NCBI GenBank assembly: GCA_021157965.1
Contig: JAGGVO010000041.1
Span: forward strand, 160,119 to 224,118
Origin: Candidatus Neomarinimicrobiota bacterium
Lineage (GTDB): Bacteria; Fidelibacterota; Fidelibacteria; Fidelibacterales; Fidelibacteraceae
Length of the DNA: 64,000 bases
Direction of reading: 5' to 3'
Shown here: piece by piece, positions 53,025 to 62,455 of the stretch
Position numbering within the stretch: the stretch's first letter is position 1
How the letters are laid out: each line of letters opens with the position of its first letter
Translations under genes and position numbers: made by a program
The notes under the pieces: model-generated
The model's input: only the letters and a program-made list of their open reading frames with translations
The model's database searches: none
What the model was told of the DNA's origin: nothing

Positions 53025-55313
53025 ATGATGACAGCAAATAAATTAAAGAAAAAACCGGCCAACTGGGAACTCATCCTGAAAATCGGGTTGATGTTTCTGG
53101 TTGTTGTGATAGCAACCGTTCTGATTCCCCGGGAACGCTCCCATATTTACAAGTATCAGATAGGTGAAATCACCCGGTCTACCATTATTGCCCCATATGA
53201 TTTTGATATCCTGAAACCTGAAGACGTCATTGAAGCTGAAAAACAGGAAGCCCTGAAGCGGGTTCCCTTTGTCTTTAACCACGATCCGGATGCGGAAATC
53301 AGAAGTACACAGGATATTGATCAGTTTTTCCGGATGACTTCCGCCCTCAAACAACGGTACCTGTCCCTAAAAAAATCACGGGAAGACCGGAATCTGTACC
53401 GGTATAATGTGGAGCGCTTCGAAGAACAAAATAAACGGGTTCGATCGGACAGTACGGCTTTTTATCAGTTGATCAGCCAATTCAAACAAGATTACAATAT
53501 CGATATGGAAAGCGATTTTTACCGTGGATTGTATGATCCTGACAAAAATCCGCTTCCCGATCTGGATCACCTGAAAACACAGTTCCTTCAGGAAATAACC
53601 CAATATATAAGTAATGGAATCGTTGATATTCTCCTGGATGACATTCTTTCCAGTCAAATTGCCATATCCCGGGCAGGTGAAGAAATTTACCGGTCCACTG
53701 ATGAAATATATGACAGAGACAAGGCTATTAATACTCTTTCCCAAAGCCTGAAAATAAACGGTAACCAACTGAGCTTTGAAAAGAAACAGATGCTGTTTCA
53801 ACTCTCCAGGATTTTTATCCGGCCGAATCTCATTTATGATAAGGAGCGGACAGTCCGCCGCCAGCAGGAGGCCATCAGCAGAATTCCCATTGTTGATGGG
53901 AAGGTGTTGAAAAATGAAAAAATTGTGGATGCCAATACACGGGTAACACCCCAAATATACCGAAAACTCTATTCCCTGAATGTTGCCGAATCCAGAAGAA
54001 ATCAAAATGCCTTTGGACGTGCCTATTTCATGGGTTTCTTTGGTGATCTGCTGATTATGGGACTGCTTTACACGATTTTTGTCCTTTTTATTTATCATTT
54101 TCGGAAGGAAATTTATTCAGAGCGAAAAAATATCTTTCTTATTGTGATCAATCAGCTTATTGTGATTGGTCTGGGTTTTCTCATATCGTCTCTGAATCAT
54201 GCCGCCTTTATGGCCGTTCCCGTAACCCTTTTGGCTATGATTGTTGCAATTTTTTATGACGAGAGAGCTGCGATTTTTTCAACAATCCCCATTATCCTTA
54301 TGCTTTCCTATATCTTTGGAAATCCCTTTCATTTCACCGTAGTCCACATGCTCCCTGCACTAATTTCTACTATTTCTATTAAAAAATTGAGAAGCAGGGA
54401 TCAGATTTTCCAACCCTTAGTCTGGATATTCCTTTCTTACATTGTAGGAATTATTGCCCTTGAGCTGGTCAGCTTCAGCTCTTTTGCCGAACTGACACGG
54501 GGTATACTTTTTGCCTTTATCAATACGGTAGGATCGGTACTGGCTGCATACGGACTGGTGAGTGTTTTTGAACGTATGCTGAATATTACCACAGATATGA
54601 CCCTTCTGGAATTGACGGATTTGAACAAGCCCTTGTTGAAAGAGCTGGCTATGAAAGCTCCGGGGACCTTCAATCATTCTGTGATGGTAGGAACAATTGT
54701 GGATACGGCTGCCGAGGCGATTGGCGCCAATAACCTGCTGGCACGGGTGGGGGCTTATTATCATGACATTGGAAAAATTGCCAAATCCAACTATTTTGCC
54801 GAAAACCAGCGGGATGAAAATCGCCTGGAAAAACTCAAACCCCACATGGCGGCAAAAGTGGTGATTAATCACGTCCGAACCGGCATAGAACTGGCAGAAC
54901 AGTATAATCTGCCTAATATTGTTATGGATTTTATTCCCATGCATCATGGAACCCAGATCGTGAAGTTCTTTTATGACAGGGCGATAGATCAGGCAGAAGA
55001 TCCGGCGGATGTGAAAGACAGTGATTTTAGATATCCGGGACCTAAACCCAATACCAAGGAAACGGCTCTTGTGATGATAGCCGAAGCCTGCGAAGCGGCT
55101 ATAAAAGCTCTGAATAAACCAACGGATGCCGATATCGAAAACCGGGTTAACATGATAATCAAATCCCGGATGGATGAAGGGCAGCTATCTGATTGTCCCC
55201 TCACATTTCATGATATTACCATTATCCGTGAATCTCTGATCCGGCAGTTTATCAGCATGTACCATCACCGCCCCGAATACCCGGGCCAGCAAAAAAGTGA
55301 AACGGTAAGATAA
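53025..55313 (+). CDS. 7TM-HD (PgpH-like) phosphodiesterase
   Basis: The 762-aa protein has an N-terminal helix (about 18-38), an extracytoplasmic domain (40-325), a seven-helix bundle (about 335-500) and a C-terminal HD domain. The HD domain has FNHSVMVG, YYHDIGKIAKSNYF and the conserved MHHGT segment. This architecture matches the c-di-AMP phosphodiesterase PgpH (Listeria), so it likely hydrolyses cyclic di-AMP on the inner face of the membrane. Two adjacent Met codons (53025 and 53028) could start it. It lies 3 nt before ybeY, as in many bacteria. Confidence 0.9.
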   Translation: MMTANKLKKKPANWELILKIGLMFLVVVIATVLIPRERSHIYKYQIGEITRSTIIAPYDFDILKPEDVIEAEKQEALKRVPFVFNHDPDAEIRSTQDIDQFFRMTSALKQRYLSLKKSREDRNLYRYNVERFEEQNKRVRSDSTAFYQLISQFKQDYNIDMESDFYRGLYDPDKNPLPDLDHLKTQFLQEITQYISNGIVDILLDDILSSQIAISRAGEEIYRSTDEIYDRDKAINTLSQSLKINGNQLSFEKKQMLFQLSRIFIRPNLIYDKERTVRRQQEAISRIPIVDGKVLKNEKIVDANTRVTPQIYRKLYSLNVAESRRNQNAFGRAYFMGFFGDLLIMGLLYTIFVLFIYHFRKEIYSERKNIFLIVINQLIVIGLGFLISSLNHAAFMAVPVTLLAMIVAIFYDERAAIFSTIPIILMLSYIFGNPFHFTVVHMLPALISTISIKKLRSRDQIFQPLVWIFLSYIVGIIALELVSFSSFAELTRGILFAFINTVGSVLAAYGLVSVFERMLNITTDMTLLELTDLNKPLLKELAMKAPGTFNHSVMVGTIVDTAAEAIGANNLLARVGAYYHDIGKIAKSNYFAENQRDENRLEKLKPHMAAKVVINHVRTGIELAEQYNLPNIVMDFIPMHHGTQIVKFFYDRAIDQAEDPADVKDSDFRYPGPKPNTKETALVMIAEACEAAIKALNKPTDADIENRVNMIIKSRMDEGQLSDCPLTFHDITIIRESLIRQFISMYHHRPEYPGQQKSETVR

Positions 55314-55316
55314 TCC

Positions 55317-55766
55317 ATGCACGCCGGTCGACGCAAAGAAAAACGTGTTCACATCTACAATGAATCCGGTTTACGGCTTCCTCTTCGACATGAAGAAATT
55401 TCCGGAATCATTCTCACCCTGCTGAAAGCCTATCAGTTGTCTTCTTGTGATATCAACATCATATTTATGGCTGATGAACCGCTCAGAGATATGAAAAAAG
55501 AGTATTTTGATCAGGATGTCTTTACGGATATTATCAGTTTTACCATGGAATGTTGCGAAGATTATCTGGAAGGTGAGCTATATATTTCTCTGCCACGGAT
55601 CCGGGAAAATGCGTCCCGGTACCATGTGAGTATCCGGCAGGAATGTGCCCGGATTCTGATTCACGGATATTTACACCTTATGGGATATGAAGACGGCAAT
55701 CCCGAAGCCAGGGAACAGATGACCATACTGGAAAATCGTCATCTGGAGGAATGCGGCTATGCCTGA
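55317..55766 (+). CDS. ybeY: Endoribonuclease YbeY (16S rRNA maturation)
   Basis: The 149-aa protein has the metal-site motif HGYLHLMGYED (about 120-130). Most YbeY proteins have H-x3-H-x5-H; here the third ligand is replaced by Asp or Gly, as is common in FCB-group bacteria. The preceding DIISFTMECCED segment matches the usual DVLSFP... region. It processes the 16S rRNA 3' end and takes part in ribosome quality control. It overlaps the next gene by 8 nt. Confidence 0.9.
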   Translation: MHAGRRKEKRVHIYNESGLRLPLRHEEISGIILTLLKAYQLSSCDINIIFMADEPLRDMKKEYFDQDVFTDIISFTMECCEDYLEGELYISLPRIRENASRYHVSIRQECARILIHGYLHLMGYEDGNPEAREQMTILENRHLEECGYA

Positions 55767-57036
55767 TGACCTGCTCTTACGGAGTATTTTGTTTATCATC
55801 CTTTTGTTTTTTTCCGGTCTTTTCTCCAGCAGTGAAACGGCCATATTTTCTGTTAAGCGTTCCAAACTGGAAGAAAAAATGCGAGGCGGCCATCCTGAAG
55901 CCTTCCGGCTTCTTGCCCTTCTAAAATTCCCCAGAAAACTCCTCATCGCCATTCTTACCGGTAATACTTTTGTCAATATTGCCATGACTGTTATTTCGGC
56001 TTCAGTCGCCAGGGATATTGCCAATTACTATCAACTGTCTCCCATTCTATCTGTCCTGGTTCAGGTGTTTGCCGTAACACTGCTTATTCTCATCGTAGGG
56101 GAAATTCTTCCCAAAATTATTGCTGTCCGCAATGCCATCAGGCACAGTTTGCGCATGTCTTCATTTTTAACGGTTATTTATGCGCTTCTAAAACCCCTGA
56201 CAGCCGTTTTTTACTGGATCACGGAACTCTTTGCCCGGATGTTTCATATTCAGGGGGAAGAGTTCATTGAAGATTCTGATGAATTATCCGCTCTTGTCAA
56301 CCTGAGCGGAGAATCCGGGGCAATCCGGGAAAAGGAACGGGATATGATCCAGTCCCTCCTGAAATTGTCCGACACCCGGGTCCGGGAAATTATGATCCCT
56401 AGGCCCGATATCCATTCCATCGATATCAACCAGTCCCTGCCCGATATTATCCGGGAGGTGCGTGAATCAAAATTTTCCAGGCTGCCTGTTCATGGCGGTG
56501 ATCTGGATCATATTATCGGTTTTATTTTTCTTAAGGATATTCTTCACTTAACAGATAAGGAAACCGGGAAGGCACATATAAAAAGTTTGCTGAGACCTCC
56601 GCTCTTTGTCCATGAGAATAAAAGTGTTGCTAAAATGCTCAGGGAATTCCAAACCAAAAAGACCAAACTTGCCATTGTTGTAGACGAATTTGGGGGGACA
56701 AGCGGCCTGGTGACCCTGGAAGATGTCGTGGAAGAGATTGTAGGAGAAATTCAGGACGAAATGGATGAAGAAAACCAGCTGATGATCCGACAAGACGGCG
56801 AAAGGGAGTATATTGTCGATGCTGCCCTGAACCTGGATGAACTGGAAGAGGAATTGGGACTTTCCTTTCCTGAAGAGAGGGATTATGATACCCTGGGCGG
56901 ATTTGTAATGGATAAGCTGGGGAGGGTTCCTAAAAAGCAGGATCAGTTTGTTTTTCAAAATGTGCGTTATACGGTTGTCCTGATGCAACGGCGTCGGATC
57001 AAGGAGATCCGTCTGGAATTTTTACCGAAAGAATAA
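55759..57036 (+). CDS. CorC/HlyC-type transporter: CNNM, CBS pair, CorC_HlyC domain
   Basis: The 425-aa protein has a CNNM/DUF21 transmembrane domain (about 5-185; FFSGLFSSSETAIFSVKRSKL), two CBS domains (about 205-325; MIPRPDIHSID, DEFGGTSGLVTLEDVVEEI) and a CorC_HlyC domain to the end. The family exports or controls Mg2+/Co2+ at the inner membrane. Its start overlaps ybeY by 8 nt, a common neighbourhood. MazG follows after 8 nt. Confidence 0.93.
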   Translation: MPDDLLLRSILFIILLFFSGLFSSSETAIFSVKRSKLEEKMRGGHPEAFRLLALLKFPRKLLIAILTGNTFVNIAMTVISASVARDIANYYQLSPILSVLVQVFAVTLLILIVGEILPKIIAVRNAIRHSLRMSSFLTVIYALLKPLTAVFYWITELFARMFHIQGEEFIEDSDELSALVNLSGESGAIREKERDMIQSLLKLSDTRVREIMIPRPDIHSIDINQSLPDIIREVRESKFSRLPVHGGDLDHIIGFIFLKDILHLTDKETGKAHIKSLLRPPLFVHENKSVAKMLREFQTKKTKLAIVVDEFGGTSGLVTLEDVVEEIVGEIQDEMDEENQLMIRQDGEREYIVDAALNLDELEEELGLSFPEERDYDTLGGFVMDKLGRVPKKQDQFVFQNVRYTVVLMQRRRIKEIRLEFLPKE

Positions 57037-57044
57037 GGGCCTGG

Positions 57045-57815
57045 ATGAAAGAATTTAGTGAGCTGGTGGAAATTATCAAGAAATTACGTTCACCGGAGGG
57101 GTGCCCCTGGGATCGTGAACAGACTCCGGATAGCCTCATCCCCTTTATGATTGAAGAGGTTTACGAAGTCATAGATGCCCTGGACCACCGAAATGACCGG
57201 GATTTGGTCAAAGAGCTGGGTGATGTTATGCTTCATGTGGTTTTCCAGGCGGTTTTGGCAGAAGAAGATAATCGCTTTACCGTCCGGGATGTTTTGCGTC
57301 ATATTAACCATAAAATGATCAGTCGTCATCCACATGTCTTCTCGAACCGGATTTTTGATTCGGAAGAAGAAATCCACAGTTACTGGGAAAAAAAGAAAAA
57401 AACAGAGGGACGGAAAAGGTTGTTGGATGGGATACCCAACGAACTGCCCTCATTACATAAAGCCTATCGGGTGCAGTCTAAGGCCTCTATGGTGGGCTTC
57501 GATTGGGATAAAGTCCATGATGTGTGGGAAAAAATCCGTGAGGAAGTTCAAGAACTGGAGGAGGCTTCTCTGGACAAAAACCCGGAATCCATGGAAATGG
57601 AATTCGGGGATCTTCTTTTTTCTCTTGTCAATATCGGGCGTTTTCTGGGTATTAATGCCGATGAAGCCCTGAGGAAATCAACCGATAAATTTATTCGTCG
57701 TTTTCACCGTGTTGAAGCAATGGCTGAAGAAAATAATACAGACTTACGCTCTCTTTCTCTGGATGAATTGGAAACCTTGTGGCAGAAGGCGAAAAAAGAG
57801 GGAGAGAAAGAATGA
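57045..57815 (+). CDS. mazG: Nucleoside triphosphate pyrophosphohydrolase
   Basis: The 256-aa protein has two MazG halves: the first LRSPEGCPWDREQTPDSLIP with EEVYEVIDALD and KELGDVMLHVVFQ (about 15-70), the second with EEVQELEEA and EFGDLLFSLVNIG. The paired EExxE/ExxD motifs bind magnesium. It hydrolyses noncanonical or excess NTPs to NMP and PPi, and may affect (p)ppGpp. It closes the housekeeping array and is convergent with the isocitrate-dehydrogenase-family gene 55 nt away, with no obvious terminator between. Confidence 0.95.
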   Translation: MKEFSELVEIIKKLRSPEGCPWDREQTPDSLIPFMIEEVYEVIDALDHRNDRDLVKELGDVMLHVVFQAVLAEEDNRFTVRDVLRHINHKMISRHPHVFSNRIFDSEEEIHSYWEKKKKTEGRKRLLDGIPNELPSLHKAYRVQSKASMVGFDWDKVHDVWEKIREEVQELEEASLDKNPESMEMEFGDLLFSLVNIGRFLGINADEALRKSTDKFIRRFHRVEAMAEENNTDLRSLSLDELETLWQKAKKEGEKE

Positions 57816-57870
57816 CGGTACGATGGGGAGACTGAGAGAGGGCACTGACCTGCACAAACCCACAAATCCT

Positions 57871-58989
57871 TTATAGTTTCGAAGCGACTTCTCTTGCCAC
57901 TTCCAGTGATGTATTACTGCCTCCCATATCGTAGGTTTTCACTTTTCCTTCAGCAATCACAGCTGCGATGGCCTTTTCCAGGCCTTCAGCCATATCTTTT
58001 TCGCCAAGCCAATCCAACATCATTTTTGTTGTCAACAGCATGGCCATGGGGTTGACTTTATACTGCCCGTAATATTTCGGAGCGCTTCCGTGTGTCGGTT
58101 CGAAAACAGCGTAATTGTCTCCAATATTTCCGCTGGAAGCAAATCCGAGTCCGCCCACAAGCTGGGCCGAAAGGTCGCTGAGAATATCGCCGAACATGTT
58201 TTCAGCCACAAGGATTTCGTAATTTTCCGGGTTTTTTACAAGCCACATGCATTGGGCGTCGATATTGGTTTCCCAGAGTTCGATATCCGGATAATTTTTT
58301 GCCACCTCCCGGGCTGTCCTGATCATGAGTCCGCCTGTTTCCCTGAGTACATTGGGTTTGTCCACCACCGTAACTGCTTTTTTACCGAATTCCCGGGCAT
58401 ATTCAAAGGCTTGAGTCACGATATTCCGGCAGGCCTGACGGGTCATGATACGGGTTGATATAGCCATGTTTTCCAGACCGGCATCTTTAAATTTTTTCAT
58501 TTTAGGATGATGTTTATCCAGCACATCGTATACTTCCCGGGGTACCGGATGGAACTCCACCCCTCCGTACATTCCCTCTGTATTTTCTCTGAAAATAGTG
58601 ATATCAATGCCATCCCGGTAATTCAGGGGATTTCCGGGATAAGCCTTACAGGGTCGCATGTTCGTATGAAGGTTAAAGGTTTGACGCAGGCGCACAATGG
58701 GACTGAAATAAACATAGCCTTTGCCTTTCAGGGCAGGGTCCAGTTCGTCATCTGCTTCTTCCTTGGGTTTGGAAGTAATGGCTCCAAAAAGGGCACAATC
58801 TGTGGTTTTCAACATGTCAAGGGTCCGTTGCGGCAGCGGATCTCCCTCTTTTTTCCAGAATTCCCATCCAATATCCCCGTGAATATAATCGGCATCCAGT
58901 TTCAGCGTATCCAGCACAATGCGTGCTGCATCCATTACATCATTACCCACTCCGTCACCGGGAAGCCATCCAATACGGTATTTTGCCAT
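57871..58989 (-). CDS. icd: Isocitrate/isopropylmalate dehydrogenase family enzyme, isocitrate type
   Basis: The 372-aa protein has the family core: GDGVGNDVMDAA, the substrate motif SPIVRLRQTFNLHTNMRPC, FRENTEGMYGGVE (isocitrate-type; isopropylmalate enzymes usually have RELTGG) and FGDILSDLSA. The C-terminal FEPTHGSAPK is the NAD(P) site; the residues after it suggest NAD use. It likely decarboxylates isocitrate to 2-oxoglutarate. It is cotranscribed with the citrate lyase genes (23-nt gap), linking citrate cleavage and oxidation. Confidence 0.85.
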   Translation of the reverse strand: MAKYRIGWLPGDGVGNDVMDAARIVLDTLKLDADYIHGDIGWEFWKKEGDPLPQRTLDMLKTTDCALFGAITSKPKEEADDELDPALKGKGYVYFSPIVRLRQTFNLHTNMRPCKAYPGNPLNYRDGIDITIFRENTEGMYGGVEFHPVPREVYDVLDKHHPKMKKFKDAGLENMAISTRIMTRQACRNIVTQAFEYAREFGKKAVTVVDKPNVLRETGGLMIRTAREVAKNYPDIELWETNIDAQCMWLVKNPENYEILVAENMFGDILSDLSAQLVGGLGFASSGNIGDNYAVFEPTHGSAPKYYGQYKVNPMAMLLTTKMMLDWLGEKDMAEGLEKAIAAVIAEGKVKTYDMGGSNTSLEVAREVASKL

Positions 58990-59012
58990 AATCTCTCCTC
59001 AGTTTATTGTCT

Positions 59013-59546
59013 TTATCCTTTAACCAACTCGAAATCAATAAAATCGGCGTGATGAAAAATAATGGATTCGGGAGACCGTTTTTCACCGGCTCCTTCTTTT
59101 GAATGGGTGGCGATGACATGCATCACTGCTTCGGGAACTCCATGTTTGAAGGCCAATCCAACACCGCTGAAGGGATGGCGAAGGTAGCGGCCGTAATCGG
59201 ATTTAATCACCTTACCGTTCAAGATTTCATATTCAAGCAATTTTCCCACATCAGCCAGAAGAGCACCGGCAATCAGAAAATCCCGGTTTACGGGCGTCCG
59301 ACGTTCCTGGTGAATGGTTTTCAGGACATCTTCAGCCGCCATACACAGGTGACATACAGCCCTTACATGGTCAATAAAGGGTATGGTGACACCTTCGGCC
59401 AGCAGGGTAAAGGGAATTTTCATCAAAAGGTCACGGGTCCATCCGCGATAATCCGCGGCTTCCTGCCATACAGCTTCCACTTTTTGCCTGAGTGCTTCAT
59501 CCCGGATTTCATTCAATTCGGGAAGCATAGCTTTGACGTCCAGCAT
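59013..59546 (-). CDS. HD-like domain protein in the citrate lyase operon
   Basis: The 177-aa protein has a HD-superfamily-like order: FIDHVRAVCHL (about 58-68), then ALLADVGKLLEYE (about 94-106) where HD proteins carry HD at the AD position, and a downstream HVIATHSKEG. The first metal-ligand histidine of the HD pair is Ala here, so phosphohydrolase activity is doubtful. It overlaps citF by 1 nt (TAATG), with the SD AAGGAGG inside the citF end. A role in citrate lyase maturation or control is inference. Confidence 0.65.
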   Translation of the reverse strand: MLDVKAMLPELNEIRDEALRQKVEAVWQEAADYRGWTRDLLMKIPFTLLAEGVTIPFIDHVRAVCHLCMAAEDVLKTIHQERRTPVNRDFLIAGALLADVGKLLEYEILNGKVIKSDYGRYLRHPFSGVGLAFKHGVPEAVMHVIATHSKEGAGEKRSPESIIFHHADFIDFELVKG

Positions 59547-61114
59547 TAAGGGTTCCTCCTTATTTTTTTTATAACATCAATCACCGTCCCGTCCACCCAT
59601 TTAACGGCAGCAACCACTTCATCTTCGAATTCAGCCGGTTCAGGTACTCCGCACAAGGCTTCCGCTTCTGCCTTCAGTTCCTCAATGCTTTTCAGGGGCA
59701 ACCCGCTGTTCTTTACTATTTCCAGAAGATCTGTCCGCAGAGGATTGATTGCGATGCCCCGCTCCGTTACAATGACATCAATCAGTTCACCGGGACCGCA
59801 AAGTGTTGTGACCTCATCCCGGATGATGGGTATCCGGTTTCTGAATAAAGGGACCGGCAGGATGGTACACCGTGCATTCAGACAGTTTTGCCAGCCACCG
59901 ATGCCGTGTAGCAGAATGCCGTCGGAATGGGTCACGACGTTTCCGTTGAAATTGACGTCCACTTCCGTTGCCCCCAGGATCATGACATCCATCATGGTTG
60001 TATAAGTCCCTTTGCCGTGAAAATCATAGCAATGAAAAATGGAAATGTCCTGATGCTTGGGATTTTGCCGCATGGATTCCACGGCTGTCAGATCAAATGT
60101 CTGGGCATCCAGCATATATTCCAGGACCCCGTCTTCCAGCATTTTTACCGAATATTCCGTTGATCCGCCCACGGCAAAACGGGCCTTTATTCCCCGCTCT
60201 TTCAGTATTTTATGAAAATAGATACCGATGGCCAGGGATGTACCTCCGGCACCGGCCTGAAAGGAAAAGCCATCTTTAATCAGTCCGGCGGCATCACAAA
60301 ATTTGGCGGTATATTCGGCGATGAGCAGACGGTCAGGACTCCGGGTGATCCGGGTGGTTCCTGATACAATTTGTTCCGGGATGCCGATTTTATCTATAAC
60401 CACCACAAAATCCACATAATTCCCGGTGATTTGCATGGGGACACACGGAAAAGGCACCAGATTATCGGTTACAACAATGACCCTGTCTCCGTAAATCATG
60501 TCCGCAAGGGAATATCCCAATCCGCCACAGGCCGAAGGGCCGTAGAGTCCGTTGGCATTGCCAAAGGGATCGGCTGTGGGTGCGGCGATTACAGCGATAT
60601 CAATTTTCACTTCGCCGTCCTGAATGGCCTGATACCGGCCTCCGTGGGAGCGAAGTACACCGACGCCTTTCATTTTTCCCTCGGAGCAGAAACGCCCCAG
60701 GGCTCCGTTCATGCTACCTTCGATGTGATGGATGGTCCCATCTTTTAGATATTCAATAATGGGCTCGTGGCAGGGAAAAGAGGCGGAAGGGAACCAGACT
60801 AAATCTTTGATGCCCAGTTCGGAAGCGGCTTTAAATACCTGATTTGCCACCAAATCTCCATTCCTTAAATGATGATGAGTGGAAATTACCATTCCGTCCC
60901 GGATTCCGGATTTAACCAAAGCATCCTTTAGATTTTCCACTTGCTTGTTACCATCCGGCGGGTAATCGAGGGATGTGCGGATGGGAGGTCCGTAGCGGTT
61001 TCCCGAGGGTCTGTGTTTGCCGATTCCTTTGAACGGGATGATTTTTTCCCCGTTAATTTCCGGGGGAATCCATCGCCCGGCGGCATTTTTAATCCAGTCC
61101 GCTTTATTTGCCAT
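59546..61114 (-). CDS. citF: Citrate lyase alpha subunit (citrate:acetyl-ACP transferase)
   Basis: The 522-aa protein is in the expected size range. It contains GIRDGMVISTHHHLRNGDLV (about 70-89), the CoA-transferase-like HGKGTYTTMMDV segment and LCGPGELIDVIVTERGIAINP near the C-terminus, characteristic of CitF. In citrate lyase it exchanges the acetyl group on the acyl carrier for citrate. It overlaps the citDE gene by 11 nt and the HD-like gene by 1 nt. No citC, citX or citG is in the window. Confidence 0.93.
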   Translation of the reverse strand: MANKADWIKNAAGRWIPPEINGEKIIPFKGIGKHRPSGNRYGPPIRTSLDYPPDGNKQVENLKDALVKSGIRDGMVISTHHHLRNGDLVANQVFKAASELGIKDLVWFPSASFPCHEPIIEYLKDGTIHHIEGSMNGALGRFCSEGKMKGVGVLRSHGGRYQAIQDGEVKIDIAVIAAPTADPFGNANGLYGPSACGGLGYSLADMIYGDRVIVVTDNLVPFPCVPMQITGNYVDFVVVIDKIGIPEQIVSGTTRITRSPDRLLIAEYTAKFCDAAGLIKDGFSFQAGAGGTSLAIGIYFHKILKERGIKARFAVGGSTEYSVKMLEDGVLEYMLDAQTFDLTAVESMRQNPKHQDISIFHCYDFHGKGTYTTMMDVMILGATEVDVNFNGNVVTHSDGILLHGIGGWQNCLNARCTILPVPLFRNRIPIIRDEVTTLCGPGELIDVIVTERGIAINPLRTDLLEIVKNSGLPLKSIEELKAEAEALCGVPEPAEFEDEVVAAVKWVDGTVIDVIKKIRRNP

Positions 61115-62321
61115 AAGTCTCTCTCCAGTTCTTCGGTATCCGGTTCAGAGTTTCTGCCAATTGAATGGTTTTCTGTGCCCGTTTGAGGACAGGAGCATCG
61201 ATCATTTTGGATCCCAGGCTTATAACACCCAGTCCTTTTTTCTCAGCTTCTTCATACGCCATCACGATGGCCTGAGCCTTTTCCGTTTCGGAAGATGAAG
61301 GGGCAAAGGCATCATGGATTACGGGAATTTGCCGCGGATGGATACATCCCATACCGTCAAACCCCATTTTTTTTGATTCGAGGGCTGTCTTCATGAGGGC
61401 ATCCATGTCCGATATATCGGAAAAAACGGAATCAATCGCCTGAACACCTGCAGCCCGGGCAGCCAGAACAAGCAAGGAACGGGCTACATAACTTTCATTT
61501 CCCTGATTCGTCCGCCGAGTGCCCAGATCTGCCGTCAGATCTTCCAGGCCGATAGCAAGAGCAACAACCGTATCGCACGCTTCGGCGATCTCTTTTGCTG
61601 CCAAAATACCCCGGGCTGATTCCAAAATCGGCATGAGATAGACAGGATATTCAAAACCCGATTCGGAACAAATTTCCTTAATTTTCAAATCGGTCCGGAT
61701 AACATCTTCCCGTCTTTCACATTTTGGAATCAACACACAATTCACTTTTTCGGGAATCAGCATTTCCAGATCCTGAATTCCGGCAGGAAAGGGATTAATC
61801 CGAACCATCCGTTCCGCCTTGCCGAAATCGAGTTCATGAAGGGCATGACGGACCAGAATCCGGGCTTCGTCTTTCCGGGCAGGGGCGACGGAATCCTCCA
61901 GATCCAGTATGACTCCATCGGCGGCATAGAGTCCTGCATTGATCATCAGTTTGGGACTATTGCCCGGCAGATACAGGCGGGACCGCCGGAAACAATCCTT
62001 TTCCGAGGGACTGTATGCGCCGGAATGATCCGTTATATTGAAAGGCTTGCTGTCTGGAAAGGCTTTGCGGACAACTGCTTCAAGACGCGCCCTCAATGTG
62101 AACGGCAAGGCACCCTGATCTTCAATGGATAGATGGGCGTCAGGAATTCCGTAATATTCCATCATCTCCAGACAAAGATCACGTATGGATTTTCCGAACA
62201 AATCCCTGACTTTGCTCCGGATATCCAGGGTGATTCCACCGGATTCTTTCAATGTCAGGGTAACGAAACAGTCCCCCCGGGCCGAAGGACCTGCGTTGCC
62301 CGATGAAAAAAAGTCACTCAA
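61104..62321 (-). CDS. Fused citrate lyase gamma (acyl carrier) and beta subunits (CitD-CitE)
   Basis: The 405-aa protein has a CitD-like N-domain (about 1-95): GDCFVTLTLKESGGITLDIR and DQGALPFTLRARLEAVVRKA. A CitE domain follows (about 112-400; RSRLYLPGNSPKLM, DGVILDLEDSVAPARKDEA, KCERREDV, GMGCIHPRQIPVI). The fusion is rare against the usual separate citD and citE. The acyl-carrier Ser is normally in GTLESSD; here the segment reads GPSARGD, with Arg at the standard Ser place and Ser two residues earlier. TTG start with AGGAGG 7 nt upstream. Cuts citryl-ACP to acetyl-ACP plus oxaloacetate. Confidence 0.88.
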   Translation of the reverse strand: MSDFFSSGNAGPSARGDCFVTLTLKESGGITLDIRSKVRDLFGKSIRDLCLEMMEYYGIPDAHLSIEDQGALPFTLRARLEAVVRKAFPDSKPFNITDHSGAYSPSEKDCFRRSRLYLPGNSPKLMINAGLYAADGVILDLEDSVAPARKDEARILVRHALHELDFGKAERMVRINPFPAGIQDLEMLIPEKVNCVLIPKCERREDVIRTDLKIKEICSESGFEYPVYLMPILESARGILAAKEIAEACDTVVALAIGLEDLTADLGTRRTNQGNESYVARSLLVLAARAAGVQAIDSVFSDISDMDALMKTALESKKMGFDGMGCIHPRQIPVIHDAFAPSSSETEKAQAIVMAYEEAEKKGLGVISLGSKMIDAPVLKRAQKTIQLAETLNRIPKNWRETYGK

Positions 62322-62455
62322 TGGTTTTCCTCCTGCTTATAATAGGCTTATAGAGCCATTCCAATCAGAAATGAAGGGCGTTTTCAAAGCTCACTAATTT
62401 TGTTTACGAATATATTTAAAAGCCGGCAAAGTTACAATCAAATCGGCTTAAAAAA

